Source of the DNA: Trifolium pratense
Taxonomy: Eukaryota > Streptophyta > Magnoliopsida > Fabales > Fabaceae
Length of the DNA stretch: 64,000 nucleotides
Direction: 5' to 3'
Assembly (NCBI RefSeq): GCF_020283565.1
Contig: NC_060065.1
Coordinates: forward strand, 55,713,489-55,777,488
Position numbers and translations under genes: made by a program. Below, one piece after another: positions 11,801-23,800 of the stretch. Numbering within the stretch: the stretch's first letter is position 1; every line of letters starts with the position of its first letter. The notes below the pieces were generated by a model that ran no database searches, had not been told where the DNA came from, and saw only the letters and a list, made by a program, of their open reading frames with translations.

Positions 11801-13410
11801 TGCAACAATCATTACCTTGAAGGACATGTTTACCAGCCTTTAACAACTTGAGTGAGATGTCAACCTGCAACAATTGATAATTTGTAAAATAAAATTGCAT
11901 AAAAAATAAACTTCAGCAAAAACATCATTCCAATGACTCTCTACATTTGACTTATTGTACCCCCAAATATTTGATTAACTGAGTGAATTACAAATTTAAT
12001 CCTAGGGATTGTAAAGTAATGTCAGCTCAGTCCCTAAAGTTAACCAAATTTCAAAATAATAGGAGTAATGAGTGAATAACCAATTTGATTCTTGAAATTA
12101 TAGAACTGTGTCGACCTAGTCCACTACATTATCAATATTCCAAAATGTTAATCGGGTCCATGCTGCTATTGGTATTTGCAAGGAATATGATGACATTAAG
12201 TTAGTAATTTCAGAGATAAATATGAAACTAAGTGAGTTATGCCGGGAACATATTTGACAATTGGTCCAAATAGAGGAACGAACTTGATTAACATTTTGCA
12301 GTTTCAATGATCATTTTGAAATATTGATAATGTTGATGACTAAGTTCATATGGTCCTACAATTTCAGATACAAACTTGGGTTTACTCAAATACTAACGTA
12401 TTAAAATCTCACAATCATATTAGTTCTTGTGAGACAATTACAGCTGCTTGGATCGGCACATTTGAGCTTATCTACTGGCATAAGCATTGTGATACTATTT
12501 GGGAAAAGTTATGAAAACAACGTACAACATGTTCATAAGCTGTTTTCAGTTTATTTTCATCAACTCTCCAAGATAGTTTTAACTTTATTTTATCTTTTGC
12601 TATAAAAACAGCTTATACATGAGTCACAAGCGCTTAGGCTCTGTTTCGCAAAAATAGCTTATAGCGGATGAGCGTATAGCAAATAGCTTATAGCTTATAG
12701 CGGATAAACTAATTGATCGAATTTGTAGTGTTTGTTAAAATTAGCCGTTGAAGTAAATTATAAATATCAAATGACATAAAAAAGATACGTTTAATTAATT
12801 TTATTTTTTTTTTCAAGTAAGATGACAAGGGTAAAATTGAGAGAAAAAATGATAAGCTTTAAGCTATAAACTAATTGAATTAGCTTTTCAAAATAAGCTA
12901 GTGAAAAAACAGCTATAAGCTCTTGAGAAAATAACAGTTACTATTACTAAACAGATATTTTTTAATCATATGAACTTATAAGCTATAAGCTGAAAAATGT
13001 GTCTTGTCATTTGTCAAACATACTCGTATAATGATAAGCATTTATACTATAAGCTGCAAATTAAGTTGGCTATCCAAACTGACTAATCTAACAAGAGTAA
13101 TATGATAAAAGTTATCCAATGATTGATGATGAACCTGATATTGTCCAGCCAAAACAACAAGAACAGCAGTTATGGATGGATCTTGAATGATATCATCAAG
13201 ACCATTATCTCCCCATTTACATTGAACTTCACCACCACCAAAATGTTTGTTAGCTATTTCAACAGCAGAAGTTGCAGATTCTTGAGTTCTGCTCCAAATT
13301 GCTTTGAGGTTGAAGAGATTAGAAATCTCCGAGAGTCTAGGAATGTACTGATTCTTCACAAATGTACCGGCTCCTAGAATGGCGATCTGTGTTGGTTCAT
13401 TCGTCGCCAT
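8880..13410 (-). CDS. Gfo/Idh/MocA-family NAD(P)-dependent oxidoreductase
   Basis: Eleven exons join to 1,089 bp (362 aa): 13135-13410, 11816-11864, 11559-11576, 10898-11013, 10717-10830, 10235-10285, 9856-9944, 9713-9773, 9502-9576, 9238-9348, 8880-9008. The N-terminus IAILGAGTF is the Rossmann nucleotide loop. EKPAA at about residues 109-113 is the family's conserved EKP motif. GGFILDMGVHF in exon 6 matches the C-terminal sheet domain, where a D-G-V-H signature supplies active-site residues. Size and layout fit the plant single-domain proteins of this family; the substrate is unknown. The EKP motif sits on an 18-nt micro-exon. The intron after exon 8 must use a GC donor (CCTAAG/GCATGT), because the nearby GT would shift the frame. 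Intron 1 contains a MITE. The start is the ATG at 13410, directly before the Rossmann strand; a longer upstream in-frame extension looks like UTR. Confidence 0.92.
12637..13025. mobile_element. MITE of the AGCTTATAGC family in intron 1
   Basis: It begins GGCTCTGTTTCGCAAAAATAGC after TTA and contains repeated AGCTATAAGC motifs, like the element at 33999. The right end (near GTCAAACATACTC) is diverged, so that limit is approximate. Confidence 0.6.
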
Positions 13411-13539
13411 TTTGGATCGAATCTCAATCTTCTTTCTGTGTGATGAGAGTTGAGAGTGATGAATGATAAATACAAGATGGAAAAATAACAGAAACAGAAG
13501 AAGAAATACCAACTTTGTGATTAATCAAAATTTAAGATA

Positions 13540-14323
13540 CTATTAATTAAATTAAATAAAAAATAATTATTAATTAGATGGTTTTTTATTAAATAATAGT
13601 GTAAAATTATTTTATATTGTTGGTGCATTTTTATTAAAGTTTTAAAAGAGCTGAAAAAAAATTAGTAATAAAGATGAGAGGAGAAATGCAATATGAATTT
13701 TATTTATTTTTATACGAAAATGATATAGAATAATTGAAAATAGAGTTTGTGAGAAGTTGGGTTTCACCATAATTACTTCTTTTTTTATTTTTCTAATTTT
13801 TTTTTAGATGTAACTTGATTGTTTAACTTTTAAGAGTATCATTATGATTCTTTAACTTAACAACATATATTGTTCTTTTCTTTTTCATCAAGGATTTGGA
13901 TTGCACCTATGACTACATGCAGTCGAAAAGATCACAGTCGTTTGATTAAAGTAGAATGTTTCAAATTTTAAAATTAGAATATTTATATTTTAGAAAATCA
14001 AAACTGTATTAAAATTTGAAACCGATATTTATCAAGCAATCCAGAGCACCTGTATCAAAATTGACTCCTATGTGGATCCATTTTCCTAATTCAACTTACC
14101 ATAGTTGTAAATGTGAATTGACATGGTTATTTCCATTTTATACTGTATGTTATATTTTGCTATCAACCTCAAGTATGATATATATTTTTGACTGTATGTT
14201 ATATATTTCCTGCGAATGAAAAAATGATACAATAAATGTCCTTTGTTTACTGTGATATAAATTTAACTTTGAAATATTAAATTCACTATCATTTCTTTTT
14301 ATTATCAAAACCAATTTCTAAAT
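13540..14323. repeat. Duplicated intergenic block, copy A
   Basis: Stretches at about 13575-13845 (for example AAAGATGAGAGGAGAAATGC and TTGTGAGAAGT) and 14095-14130 recur in the same order at about 19320-19640 and 20520-20575. Together with the TOP6B tail copy this forms one duplicated segment. Copy B has extra inserted DNA. Confidence 0.8.
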
Positions 14324-14626
14324 CTACTGAAAGACTCTGTAAACAAAAAATGGAGAGTGCAAGTCAATCTTCTTGTTTTCAGCTTCCAATGGCTTTATGT
14401 ATATTGTTTCCCTGGGTTCTTCGCTTACTCCGCTCTGTGTAGCAAACTCCAATCCCATTTCATAATCCACCTGCATATATACATTATAATAAAATAAAAT
14501 CAGCAATATGTTCAAATTCAAGCAACCCCCTAGCATATCCTTTTTTCACACACAAAAAACAGTTGAGGGAAATACCTGTTTATCGTGTTTAGAAAGCTTT
14601 TCGATGAATGTTTCTTTAGTAATCAA
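14324..14626 (-). pseudogene. Truncated duplicate of the TOP6B 3' end
   Basis: The interval 14324-14470 reproduces the whole last coding exon of TOP6B (49 codons including the stop) with a few substitutions. After a matching intron, 14576-14626 reproduces the last 17 or so codons of exon 18. Homology ends abruptly within that exon at about 14626, where a T-run begins. The rest of the gene is absent, so it cannot encode a topoisomerase. Acceptor and donor sites of the retained intron are preserved, which shows DNA-level duplication and not retroposition. Confidence 0.88.
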
Positions 14627-15229
14627 TTTTTTTTTGCAGCATATAGCACTAGAAATCATCAGTATAAATTCTCTGAAATGTCTAGTGTCAACTAAGTCCA
14701 CACCGATAAATCTAAGATTTCAAATTCAAAGAAAAAGCAGTTGCAAAAAGAAGACTATCAAATGATTTACACACAATTAGCACTTCATTATGAACTTTTC
14801 ATCCGGAATGGTAGGAGGAGCACAGATAGATCTAGATGCCTTTATTTATAGGCTTGATTAATCCTAACAAACTAACCAATGACTCATCAATTCAATTCAT
14901 CTAGATCCTTCCAAAACATGATGAATCACCTACAATTAACTAATGCATCTTGGGCCTATTTTAATCTCTAAGGCCTATATTCATTCATTATATTAACACT
15001 CCAACAGAGATAAAATTATGCAACGAGAACTGCATAGCACAAAAATAAATAAAAATAGAAGAGAATGTTGATTAGTAGAACTTGATAAAGGCTTTGGGTC
15101 CCTGCAAAGACTACGCTTTCTTACTGAGTTACCATAGAAAATAGCAAAGAATAAGGCAGTGTGATTTTACAGAACAAGTGCCACATTAGTGCAAAATTTA
15201 ATATTAAATAACATACAAGTTTGACCAGC
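14627..15229. other. Gap between the TOP6B tail copy and U1-C
   Basis: No gene seen. It includes the 3' UTR of U1-C. The piece 14820-15005 (TTTATTTATAGGC ... TTAACACTCCAACA) resembles repeat-derived sequence but has no second copy here to prove it. Confidence 0.35.
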
Positions 15230-18200
15230 TTAGTGATTGCCCTCAGGTGCTTGAGCATTGGAATTGGAATTGTAATTATCATAACCTCCAGATGATGGTG
15301 CCGGTGCATTGGCTTGATACATTGCTGATGATGCCATAGGGAGAGCACCGTTGGAAGGTGGCGGTGCAGTGCTTCCAGGAGCTGTTGGTGGGGGAGCTAA
15401 TGAAGGGGGTCGTGGTAGGGAATTTAACTGACCCGGCATCTGGGGAGCACCAGGTGGAGGCATCATTTGTGGCATAGTAGGCGCAGAACCATACCCTGTA
15501 AACTCCAATTGAAAACCACTTACATTACATATGATGGAATAAACAAAGCCAAACCAAAAAATGCAAGCTCAACTAAGAAAAAGATTACAAGTAAAGAATT
15601 GTTGTCAAAATATAAAAAACCAAAGACAGGAAGTAACATATATCAAAAAGGAAATTCAAACTACAAGGCAACTTCAATACTGGAAGCAAGCCAAAAATAA
15701 TGAGGTTAGCCATTGAGATATGTATAATCATTCTCATTTCATTACAAAATGATAAAGTAATGCACCATGTAAAATGCAGAAGACATGACATTCAAATGCT
15801 TCAATAAGAGGTGATGGAAGTTTTGTGCAAGGAAGAAAAATATCACCTGGTGCCCCAGGAACAGGCATAGGTCTAGGCATGAGAGGTCTGAACCCTGGCA
15901 TTAGTGGTTGACCTCCAGGAATGGGAAATCTTGGGGGTGGCAATACAGCAGGAAGGTTTGGCCTCTGAACCATTAGATGATTATAAGCCACGCCAACCTG
16001 CTGAAAAGCCGCAGCTTGCCCAAGATGTTCTTTGATTCGCTGATCAATTAAACTTTGAGTTTGTTGCTCTTCAAATTGCTGATAGTAGGACCTTACATTA
16101 GCCTAGAAAGCACAAACACATGAAACCTCGTAAATATGACCTAGATTGAAATGCAACTTTTTTTTTTATTAAAAACAAATTGAGAAAATTTTACAGCACC
16201 TTATGTTTGTAACCAGAATTATGCTGCTTTCTAACAGATGGCTGCAAAATTACACAAAGTTAGCTACATATGCAATTAATTGGTTGAGGCTAACTAACAC
16301 TCGTAAAAATTATACAAAGTGAAACACTGTTTCATATGTAGTTGTTCAGAAGCATGGTAGAACCCAATAAAGGAAAAAAATAAATTGAGAGAAGAAATAT
16401 TAATTTTGAAATTGATAGTAAGAAGAAGCTGACACAATTAGGACCTATTTGGATTGGCTTATTTTTGAGATTATGAAAAATATCTTATGCAAATAAACAT
16501 TTATGTTAATTCATAAGTTTTCACTAACGAAAATTGTATCTTTATGGGTTGTTTTTTCATAAACTACCTTAACAAGCTTATGAATAATACATAAATGCTT
16601 ATTTATTTGCATAAGCTCAAAAACAAGGCAATCCAAATGTCCCCTTAGTGTAGGATCTGTTAAAGTTCAGAGAGAAACACAAAGTGACGGCTAGGGTTTC
16701 AATAATATTATAATAGCATTACTTAACAAAATAAGGATTACACTACAATTTATAATAATTCCTAATGGACTACTAAACTACTAACATATAAAGCTCAATA
16801 CTTAAAGCCCTAATAATATTATTATCTAACACTTCCCCTCAAACTCACGATGCATTATCAGATAATCATCAAGAGTTTGTCAAACAAAAAACGAAAATCA
16901 AACTACTCTAACTAAATATTTTATTTCTAATACTACCCCTCAAGCTAAAGCTTACTAAGCTTTGAGCTTATTACAAATCAACCCGAAAATAAACTAAATT
17001 AACTAATAGCTTCAAATTCAACTTCTTCAGATTTCAGACTTCGAATTGTGAGTATTCCCTCACCGGATTCAATGTGAGTATTCCCTCACCGGATTCAATG
17101 TGAGTATTCCCTCACCGGATTCAATGTGAGTATTCCCTCACCGGATTCAATGTGAGTATTCCCTCACCGGATTCAAATTTCAAATTGTGAGTATTCCCTC
17201 ACCGGATTCAATGTGAGTATTCCCTCACCGGATTCAATGTGAGTATTCCCTCACCGGATTCAATGTGAGTATTCCCTCACCGGATTCAATGTGAGTATTC
17301 CCTCACCGGATTCAATGTGAGTATTCCCTCACCGGATTCAAATTTCAGATTGTGAGTATTCGCTCACCAGACAGACAAATTGCGAGCTTTCGCTCACCAG
17401 ACAGACAGATTGCGAGCTTTCGCTCACCAGACAGACAAATTGCGAGTACTATCTTAACTCACCCAACAGAACCAAACAAAAAAAAACAGTCATGACAAAC
17501 CAAACCAAACCGCAAGAAGCGAAGCATAACCAAACAAAATAGAAACAAAACCAAATCAAATGGAACTGAACCGAATTAAATCAGTCATACCAATCCAACT
17601 CAATAGAGAGGATTTAAATCAAATACCAATTGAATAAACAACAACAAAACCAAAAAAAGACCACACCAAATGAAATTGACGACACAACCGCAACCAACAT
17701 TATCAAGCATATCAAACAAGCCGAGAGAGGAAATTCACAACAGAACTTGCAATAAACTCCCAAATAAATTCACTTCTCCTGTCACTAAAATTCAAAACGT
17801 GGATGAACGTTGCAAATATCCACCAATAAAATTCAAAACCCATCAAAAAAGAAGTAATAACCAATTTGTTTCTTCCAAGCAATAATAGACGACGGCACAC
17901 AGAATTCACAAATACCAGCAAAGACAATACCCACTTGAAAAATTGACCAACAATAAGAGAAAGAACTAACCCAGGGAAAGAACAAATCATCAAAGATCAA
18001 ACCAAATACATTCTCAAACTTTTGAGAATTTGACAGCGGAAAGAACCGGTGATTTAAGGTGGATCGAAACAAGCTCTAGATACCATGTTAAAGTTCAGAG
18101 AGAAACACAAAGTGACGGCTAGGGTTTCAATAATATTATAATAGCATTACTTAACAAAATAAGGATTACACTACAATTTATAATAATTCCTAATGGACTA

Positions 18201-18693
18201 CTAAACTACTAACATATAAAGCTCAATACTTAAAGCCCTAATAATATTATTATCTAACAGGATCTACGAAACACAGGCACCTATGATTACATTGAATTAT
18301 GTCATTTTCTCTAATTACTATAGGCGTCTGACGTGTCAATGTACATGTTGTGTCTGGTGTCTCTCCTTGTGCTTCTGTGCTTCATAGTGTAGGATTCACA
18401 TCACATTATATAGTGATCCTAAGAAAACTATTATAACCTACTTCTAACTAATCATAACTAACTTCTAACTATCTTAAAACAATAGTAAACTAATTCTAAT
18501 TAATTAATAGTATCGAATTACTATATCTAACAGTAGTTTGCACTTGCATATTACTAATGCAGATTAGAAATTATTAAATATGTGTTAGGTTAAAATCAAA
18601 GTGAAAGCAACGCAATTAGCAATGGTGAAGGAAATCACTTACGGAATCGTGGGTCAAATAAGTATCGCAGTAGTCACAGTAGTAACGAGGCAT
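15230..18693 (-). CDS. U1C: U1 small nuclear ribonucleoprotein C (U1-C)
   Basis: Four exons (18643-18693, 16200-16241, 15847-16102, 15230-15495) join to 615 bp, 204 aa. Residues 1-31 ([17 protein letters not shown] then [14 protein letters not shown]) form the matrin/U1-C type C2H2 zinc finger, with ligands C6, C9, H24 and H30. A charged helix ([10 protein letters not shown]) follows, then a long Pro/Gly/Met-rich tail (repeated PMP, PPPG and APG runs). U1-C stabilises U1 snRNP pairing with the 5' splice site in the nucleus. Length is close to other plant U1-C proteins. Intron 1 (16242-18642) holds a MITE and a 1.6-kb TRIM retroelement, both outside the splice sites. The start is fixed because the finger begins at the initiator Met. 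Neighbours give no functional link. Confidence 0.95.
16441..16644. mobile_element. MITE with TTA duplication in U1-C intron 1
   Basis: Inverted ends GGACCTATTTGGATTGGCTT / AAGGCAATCCAAATGTCCCC, bounded by TTA at 16438-16440 and 16645-16647; 204 bp, PIF/Tourist-like. Confidence 0.8.
16658..18259 (-). mobile_element. TRIM-type non-autonomous LTR retroelement with identical LTRs
   Basis: Two 174-bp direct repeats (16658-16831 and 18086-18259) read as identical and each starts TG and ends CA. The element is flanked by the 5-bp duplication GGATC (16653-16657 and 18260-18264). On the minus strand the right LTR is the 5' LTR. It is followed at once by TGGTATCTAGAGC, a primer-binding site resembling initiator Met tRNA with one extra base. 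Before the 3' LTR lies the purine tract TTTGAGGGGAAG. The 1,254-bp interior has no gag or pol, so movement would need enzymes from another element. Identical LTRs suggest a recent insertion into U1-C intron 1. The interior contains a tandem array of short hairpin repeats. Confidence 0.93.
17046..17455. repeat. Tandem array of 26-bp hairpin-forming units inside the TRIM
   Basis: The unit TGTGAGTATTCCCTCACCGG plus ATTCAA is repeated five times from 17046, then six times from about 17185 after a short spacer (ATTTCAAA). About four degenerate units of the form GCGAGCTTTCGCTCACCAGACAGA follow. Each unit contains GTGAG-TATTCC-CTCAC, or in the diverged units GCGAGCTTTCGC, so each can fold into a small stem-loop although the sequence differs. 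Confidence 0.9.
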
Positions 18694-18844
18694 TGTTGCT
18701 TCAGTGTGGATGGTTGCACCGAGAAACCCTAGAAATTGGGTAAAATCAGATTATAAAAAGTTAGAAGAAGAAGTAAGAAGTAAAAAGGTGATGTCTCTAT
18801 GAATGAATATCAATCAATAAACACAATAACAAGATTAAATTACA

Positions 18845-19266
18845 CCGAATATAATGAGAATTTTGGGCTAACGTTAAGGTGGATTAACTTCACAACTGGT
18901 CCACTATGGATAAGTGATCTATCAAATATGAATTTTACAAAATTCACCGTTGGATTGAAAGTTTATATCGTATAAATCATCCATAAATTTTTTAAAATTT
19001 TTTTGAAAATCATTTGATATGTTATTGAGACCCATCAAGATTTACGTTATTTAATAAACGGTTAATCTTGATGTGTCTGAATAACATATCAAATGATTTT
19101 CAATTTTTCTAAATTTTTTTATGAATGATCTATATGATATAAACTTTGAATCCAACGGTGGATTTTGTAAAATTCGTATTCGTTATAATGTTATTCATGA
19201 CTGATCCACCATGGACCACTTGATGAAGTGGTCTATATTAGAATTTACCGGGAATTTTGTATTCGG
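18845..19266. mobile_element. Long foldback (inverted-repeat) element upstream of U1-C
   Basis: The two halves are diverged inverted copies around a centre near 19045. For example AAAATCATTTGATATGTTATT on the left pairs with AATAACATATCAAATGATTTT on the right, and CCACCATGGACCACTTGATG faces its counterpart near 18890. The outer ends are CCGAATA...TTTTGGG and CCGGGAATTTTGTATTCGG. No target duplication is certain. Confidence 0.7.
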
Positions 19267-19319
19267 CCAAATTAGTAAGATATTTTAAAATAAAATTAAT
19301 TATATGATATGATAATTAG

Positions 19320-20804
19320 ATGGTGTTTTTTGTCTTAAAAAAAAAATAGATGGTTTTTTATTAAATAATAATGTAAAATTATTATATACTCCTATTGTTA
19401 GTGTTAAAGTTTCAAAAAGCTTTGTACCAAAAAAAAAGTTTCAAAAAGCTGACAAAAAAAAAATAGTAATATAAAGATGAGAGGAGAAATGCAATATGAA
19501 TTTTATTTATTTTTTTATAAAAATGATATAGAGTAAATGAAAATAGAGTTTGTGAGAAGTTTGGTTTCACCATAATTACTTCTTTTTTCTTTCTCCAGTT
19601 TTTTTATATGTAGGTTGGTTGTTTAACTTTTAAGAGTATTGGCGAAAACGATAGCTGAATGGATAAAATGTAACGTAGATGGTTCCTTTTCGATAAAGTC
19701 TAACAGATGGGACGAGAAAGAATCTCGTCACAAAGAGCTAGAGTACTATTAGTTTACACTATTAGAATATGTCTATAGCTTATTAGTTTGAGAACTATAT
19801 ATTGACGTTATTCTAGTAACGTAGATCATGAAAGAAAACACAATCACACGATTATGTTGTACTTGGCATCTAAGTAAGAAATATGAGGAAAGAAGACAAG
19901 TGTGACCTGTTGGGTGAGGTGTCTGGATTGCATGATCTCAAATATGAAAGGTAGAAGGTACGTAGCTGAGTCATGGTGTGTGTCTTTCATTTGGAATCAT
20001 CATAATTTGTGAGTAAAGATTGTAAGACATGTATCAGAGACTTTCAAAACGTAGAATTCAACATGGTAGCTAGCTGTTAGTTGGTAATAGTAAATATAAA
20101 TCTTTTTAAGAGTACTTGGCGAAAACCAATAGTTGGACCGGTAAAATGCAACGTAGATGTTTCCTTTCCGATAAATTCTTATAAAGTCAATATTGGTATA
20201 TGTACTTAGAGATGAATATAGAGCTTTTATTTCAGCAAAAATTGAATGGTTTACTCCTAAAAATGAAGTTCATGTTGGTGAAGCACTTGAGCCGATGTCT
20301 GCGCTCAAGTGGGTGCACGAGCTTAACTTAGGACTAGTAGATTTTGAGTTGGATTCAAAGAGATAGATCAATAGTTTCCACTCTTCAAGTAAAGATTTAA
20401 TTGAATTTGGCGCTATTATTGATCATTGTAAATTAGTTTTCTCTAGTTATTATAGAAACTCTAGTGTAGAGTTTGTGCAAAGACAAGCTAATAAGGCTGC
20501 TGATACTCTAGCTAATTCAGCTCATCATAGTTAGTTGTAAATGTGAATTTGACATGGTTATTTTTCTTGTATGTGAATCTGAAGGAATTTGTGGAATAAT
20601 TATCAAAAAAAAAAAATCGTGGAATAAAAATGTTTAAAATGAGGTGTATAGAGATGGTTACCTCATGATACTATTCGAGTGAAATCATGAAAGAGAAAGA
20701 AAGAAAGAAAGAAACTAGTGAATTTAATATTTCAAGTTAAATTTATATCACAGTAAACAAAGGACATTTATAAGCATAATGAAATATCAAATCAATTTCT
20801 AAAT
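19320..20804. repeat. Duplicated intergenic block, copy B, with later insertions
   Basis: Matches 13575-14323 at both ends (about 19320-19640 and 20520-20804). The middle, about 19640-20520, has no counterpart in copy A and includes two starts of an RNase H-like retroelement fragment (19627-19702 and 20103-20190). Copy B leads directly into the intact TOP6B last exon. Confidence 0.75.
20119..20535 (+). pseudogene. RNase H-like domain relic of a LINE-type retroelement
   Basis: Translation gives VKCNVDVSF at the start, then after one frameshift a run with EALEPMSALKWVHELNL and ELDSK. An in-frame TAG follows, and the end reads EFVQRQANKAADTLANSAH. This order (CNVD, E-A helix, D-S, A-D) is the RNase H (RVT_3) pattern found at the end of plant non-LTR elements. 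The frameshift and stop make it non-functional. A second partial start lies at 19642-19702. Confidence 0.65.
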
Positions 20805-23800
20805 CTACTGAAGGACTCTGAATACAAAAAATGGAGAGTGCAAGTCAATCTTCTTGTTTTCAGCTTCCAATGGCTTTATGTATATTGTTTCCCTGGGTTC
20901 CTCGCTTACTCCACTCTGTGTAGCAAACTCCAATCCCATTTCATAATCCACCTGCATATATACATTATAATAAAATAAAATCAGCAACATGTTCAAATTC
21001 AAGCAACCCCCTAGCATGTCCTTTTTTCACACACAAAAAACAGTTAAGGGAAATACCTGTTCAACGTGTTTAGAAAGCTTTTCGATGAATGTTTCTTTAG
21101 TAATCAAATTATCGGAGACTTTTTCTAGTAGATCTACATCATGATCCCCATAACGACTCTTCTTTGATGGATGTAATGGCATAACTTTCAAAATATTGTA
21201 AAATGCACTACTAGCATCAGGAATATACCTGCCAATTGGTGGGAACCATATCATATATCATGCCAAACAAAAAACAGAAGGAAGTGCAGCATCATTCAAT
21301 TGATTCCTGAAATTATAGCACAAATAAACTTTATGCCTACCTGGTTAGATTTCGTTTCCTCTCCTGCTGCTCACGGGCCTGTATCCTTTTCATAATCTTG
21401 GATTTTAATTGGACACAACATTGTTGAATAGCAGACTGGTAATAGTAGCAAAACATTACTGTTAGCCTCACTAACCTTGCTAAAATTTAAACTTTGTAAA
21501 TTAAAATCTTCAAACCTTGACAGCAGAAGCAATCTCGGTTATGTCATCTCCAATGTATTCTTTTCCAGTTCCTTTAAATGGGATTTTTGTGCTCACAATG
21601 CTTACAAAGACACCAATCTTGTCTTGTACTTGGTTAATCTTGTAATTATTCCAGCTGCAAAAGTATTTAGTAAGGTTTCACTTGTAACTTCTGTGCCGTG
21701 ATTGCTAAAGAACTTTGTAAAGCAATTATTGACACTTATTCTGTGACCTCATCTCAAAATTACAAAGTCAAGGGAAACCATATGCTTCTGTGCACACTTA
21801 CTTGATTCTTTTAAGCGCAGTCCTGGTGACAACATCGGCACCTTGCTCAAAAAGTAGTGGAATTCTATTGGCAAAGCGAAATATATTCAAACCCTGAAAA
21901 AAGTATTGTATATTACTCAGGACAAACCATTACTAATTTACCGTTGTTTAAAAACACAATGACACAACACTATATAACTAGCTCTTCATAGAGTTCTAGC
22001 AAGCTTTGAGCTATAGAAATGAGTGAGCATCGAAAGAGAACTTAAGAAGAATAGAATCAGAGAATTAGTTAAAATGATTTTGTAACAGCTTGTATGTAAA
22101 TGTAAAATGCAGGTTTATACAGAGATCAACCAAAGATAAGCTACTTAGCTCACTAAGAATAACATAATCATAAATAACTATGGTAACTGAACTGATAAAA
22201 TGTGCTGAGTCAGCACATTCTGTTATGCAGAAGTGGAACGAACATCATAATTTTGCTAGAGACATTCAACTACTGTAAAAAACTTAGCTAGAGACATCCA
22301 GCTATCATACACGTTTGAGTTCATTTCTACTAGTGTGGTCCCTCTTTATTCATCTTCTCTAAAGTGCTTGTCTCTATGTTTTTATCTGTAGAGATGACAC
22401 TATTATTATTGGATCTTAAACCTCTCACTCTTATTGATGATTTGATCAACAAGCTTAATGCATAATTTGCACTTGAACCCCTTGGATCTCTTGATTACTT
22501 TTTGGGAGTTGAGGTCAAACAGCTTTGTGATGGTGCTTTTCTACTCGCTCAATCAGAATACATAAGGGATCTGTTAAACGGGACAATCATGGCAAAAGCC
22601 AAGGACGTTTCTTTTCCTACAGTCGGTAATTGCAAGCTAAGGATGGTACTGACGTGCTTCAGAACCTCACTTACGCCTGTTTATTTTGGAGGCCCTTCAG
22701 TATGCTACTTCGATGTAATTGACACTCTCAAACCATTTCTTTAGGAAAAAAATTATATTTTTAGCACGCATGAAATTCAAGCTAAACTGTTGTCATATTT
22801 TCAGGAGGGGAATACTTGTGATAGTGCATATAAGTTGGGTAATTTTGGTATTTCAATCCAGGGATTTGTCTGGGGAAATCTAATCCCCCTCATTTATTTC
22901 AGAGGATTTTTATACAAATAAGAAATTTCCTAATTTGCATTTTACATGATTTTCATGGATTTGGTTCATGTCCCCCCATGTTTTGTATTTTCTCTTTTCT
23001 TTAAATTAATAATAATTTTGGAGTGCAGTAGATTTTTGTGTTAATGGGGTGCCAACATAGTTGGGACGTCAATATGCATTATGCATTTGCACTCCAAGCT
23101 TTTTGCTTAAGAAAAAACTAAATTGCTAACTAACATAAATATTGCTGGAAGCAAAACTTAACTTGCTTGACATCTTTTCCACCAACACTGACTCCTGCTT
23201 CCACAATGAACGGGTGGCCTTCAAAAACTTGAGCACTGTGAAGTAGTCACAGGAAAATAACTTTTAAGCATACTGAATTATCTATGACAAGAAATGCCAA
23301 GCCAAGCACATAACATTAAGAAATCTCTAATGGGCTACTAGCATAGTGGCATCTCTAAACCCTTCAGAACTTTCAATACACAGTTAGAAAGATCATATAG
23401 AATTATACAAAGAAAGCTAAATGCCCGTGATAGTCCACAGCTAGAAGGATTAAAAAGAATGGTTAACAAAGACATATATAAGTTACAAGAAGCAATAATT
23501 TGAGATAAGAAGAAGATCTAGCAAAACTTTGATATTAAATCACAACCTGCCTGAGTATGTTGCAACCATGTCTGGGTGAAGCTCTTTTATGATTCCTAGT
23601 CGAAGATTGTATTCGCCAGCAGGGCTAAGACACTAATAATAAATAGTAAGGACATTAAGCAATGACATGAATAACATAATGAAAAGTTAATTATGGAACA
23701 ATGTATGATGAATGTATAGAAAAGGGGAACATAATAGACTTCATCACTTACATGACCACTAGGATCATCAAATTTGGCTTGACGGAACAACTGATGAATG

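Noticed and set aside
17046..17455. Repeat array as a CRISPR array
   Set aside because: Plant nuclear DNA; units are contiguous tandem repeats without unique spacers and lie within an LTR element.
22755..22925. Open stretch (LLSYFQEGNTC...GNFGISIQGFVWGN) as a gene or exon
   Set aside because: It is in the same intron as the broken Copia fragment, has no splice support and reads like repeat-derived sequence.
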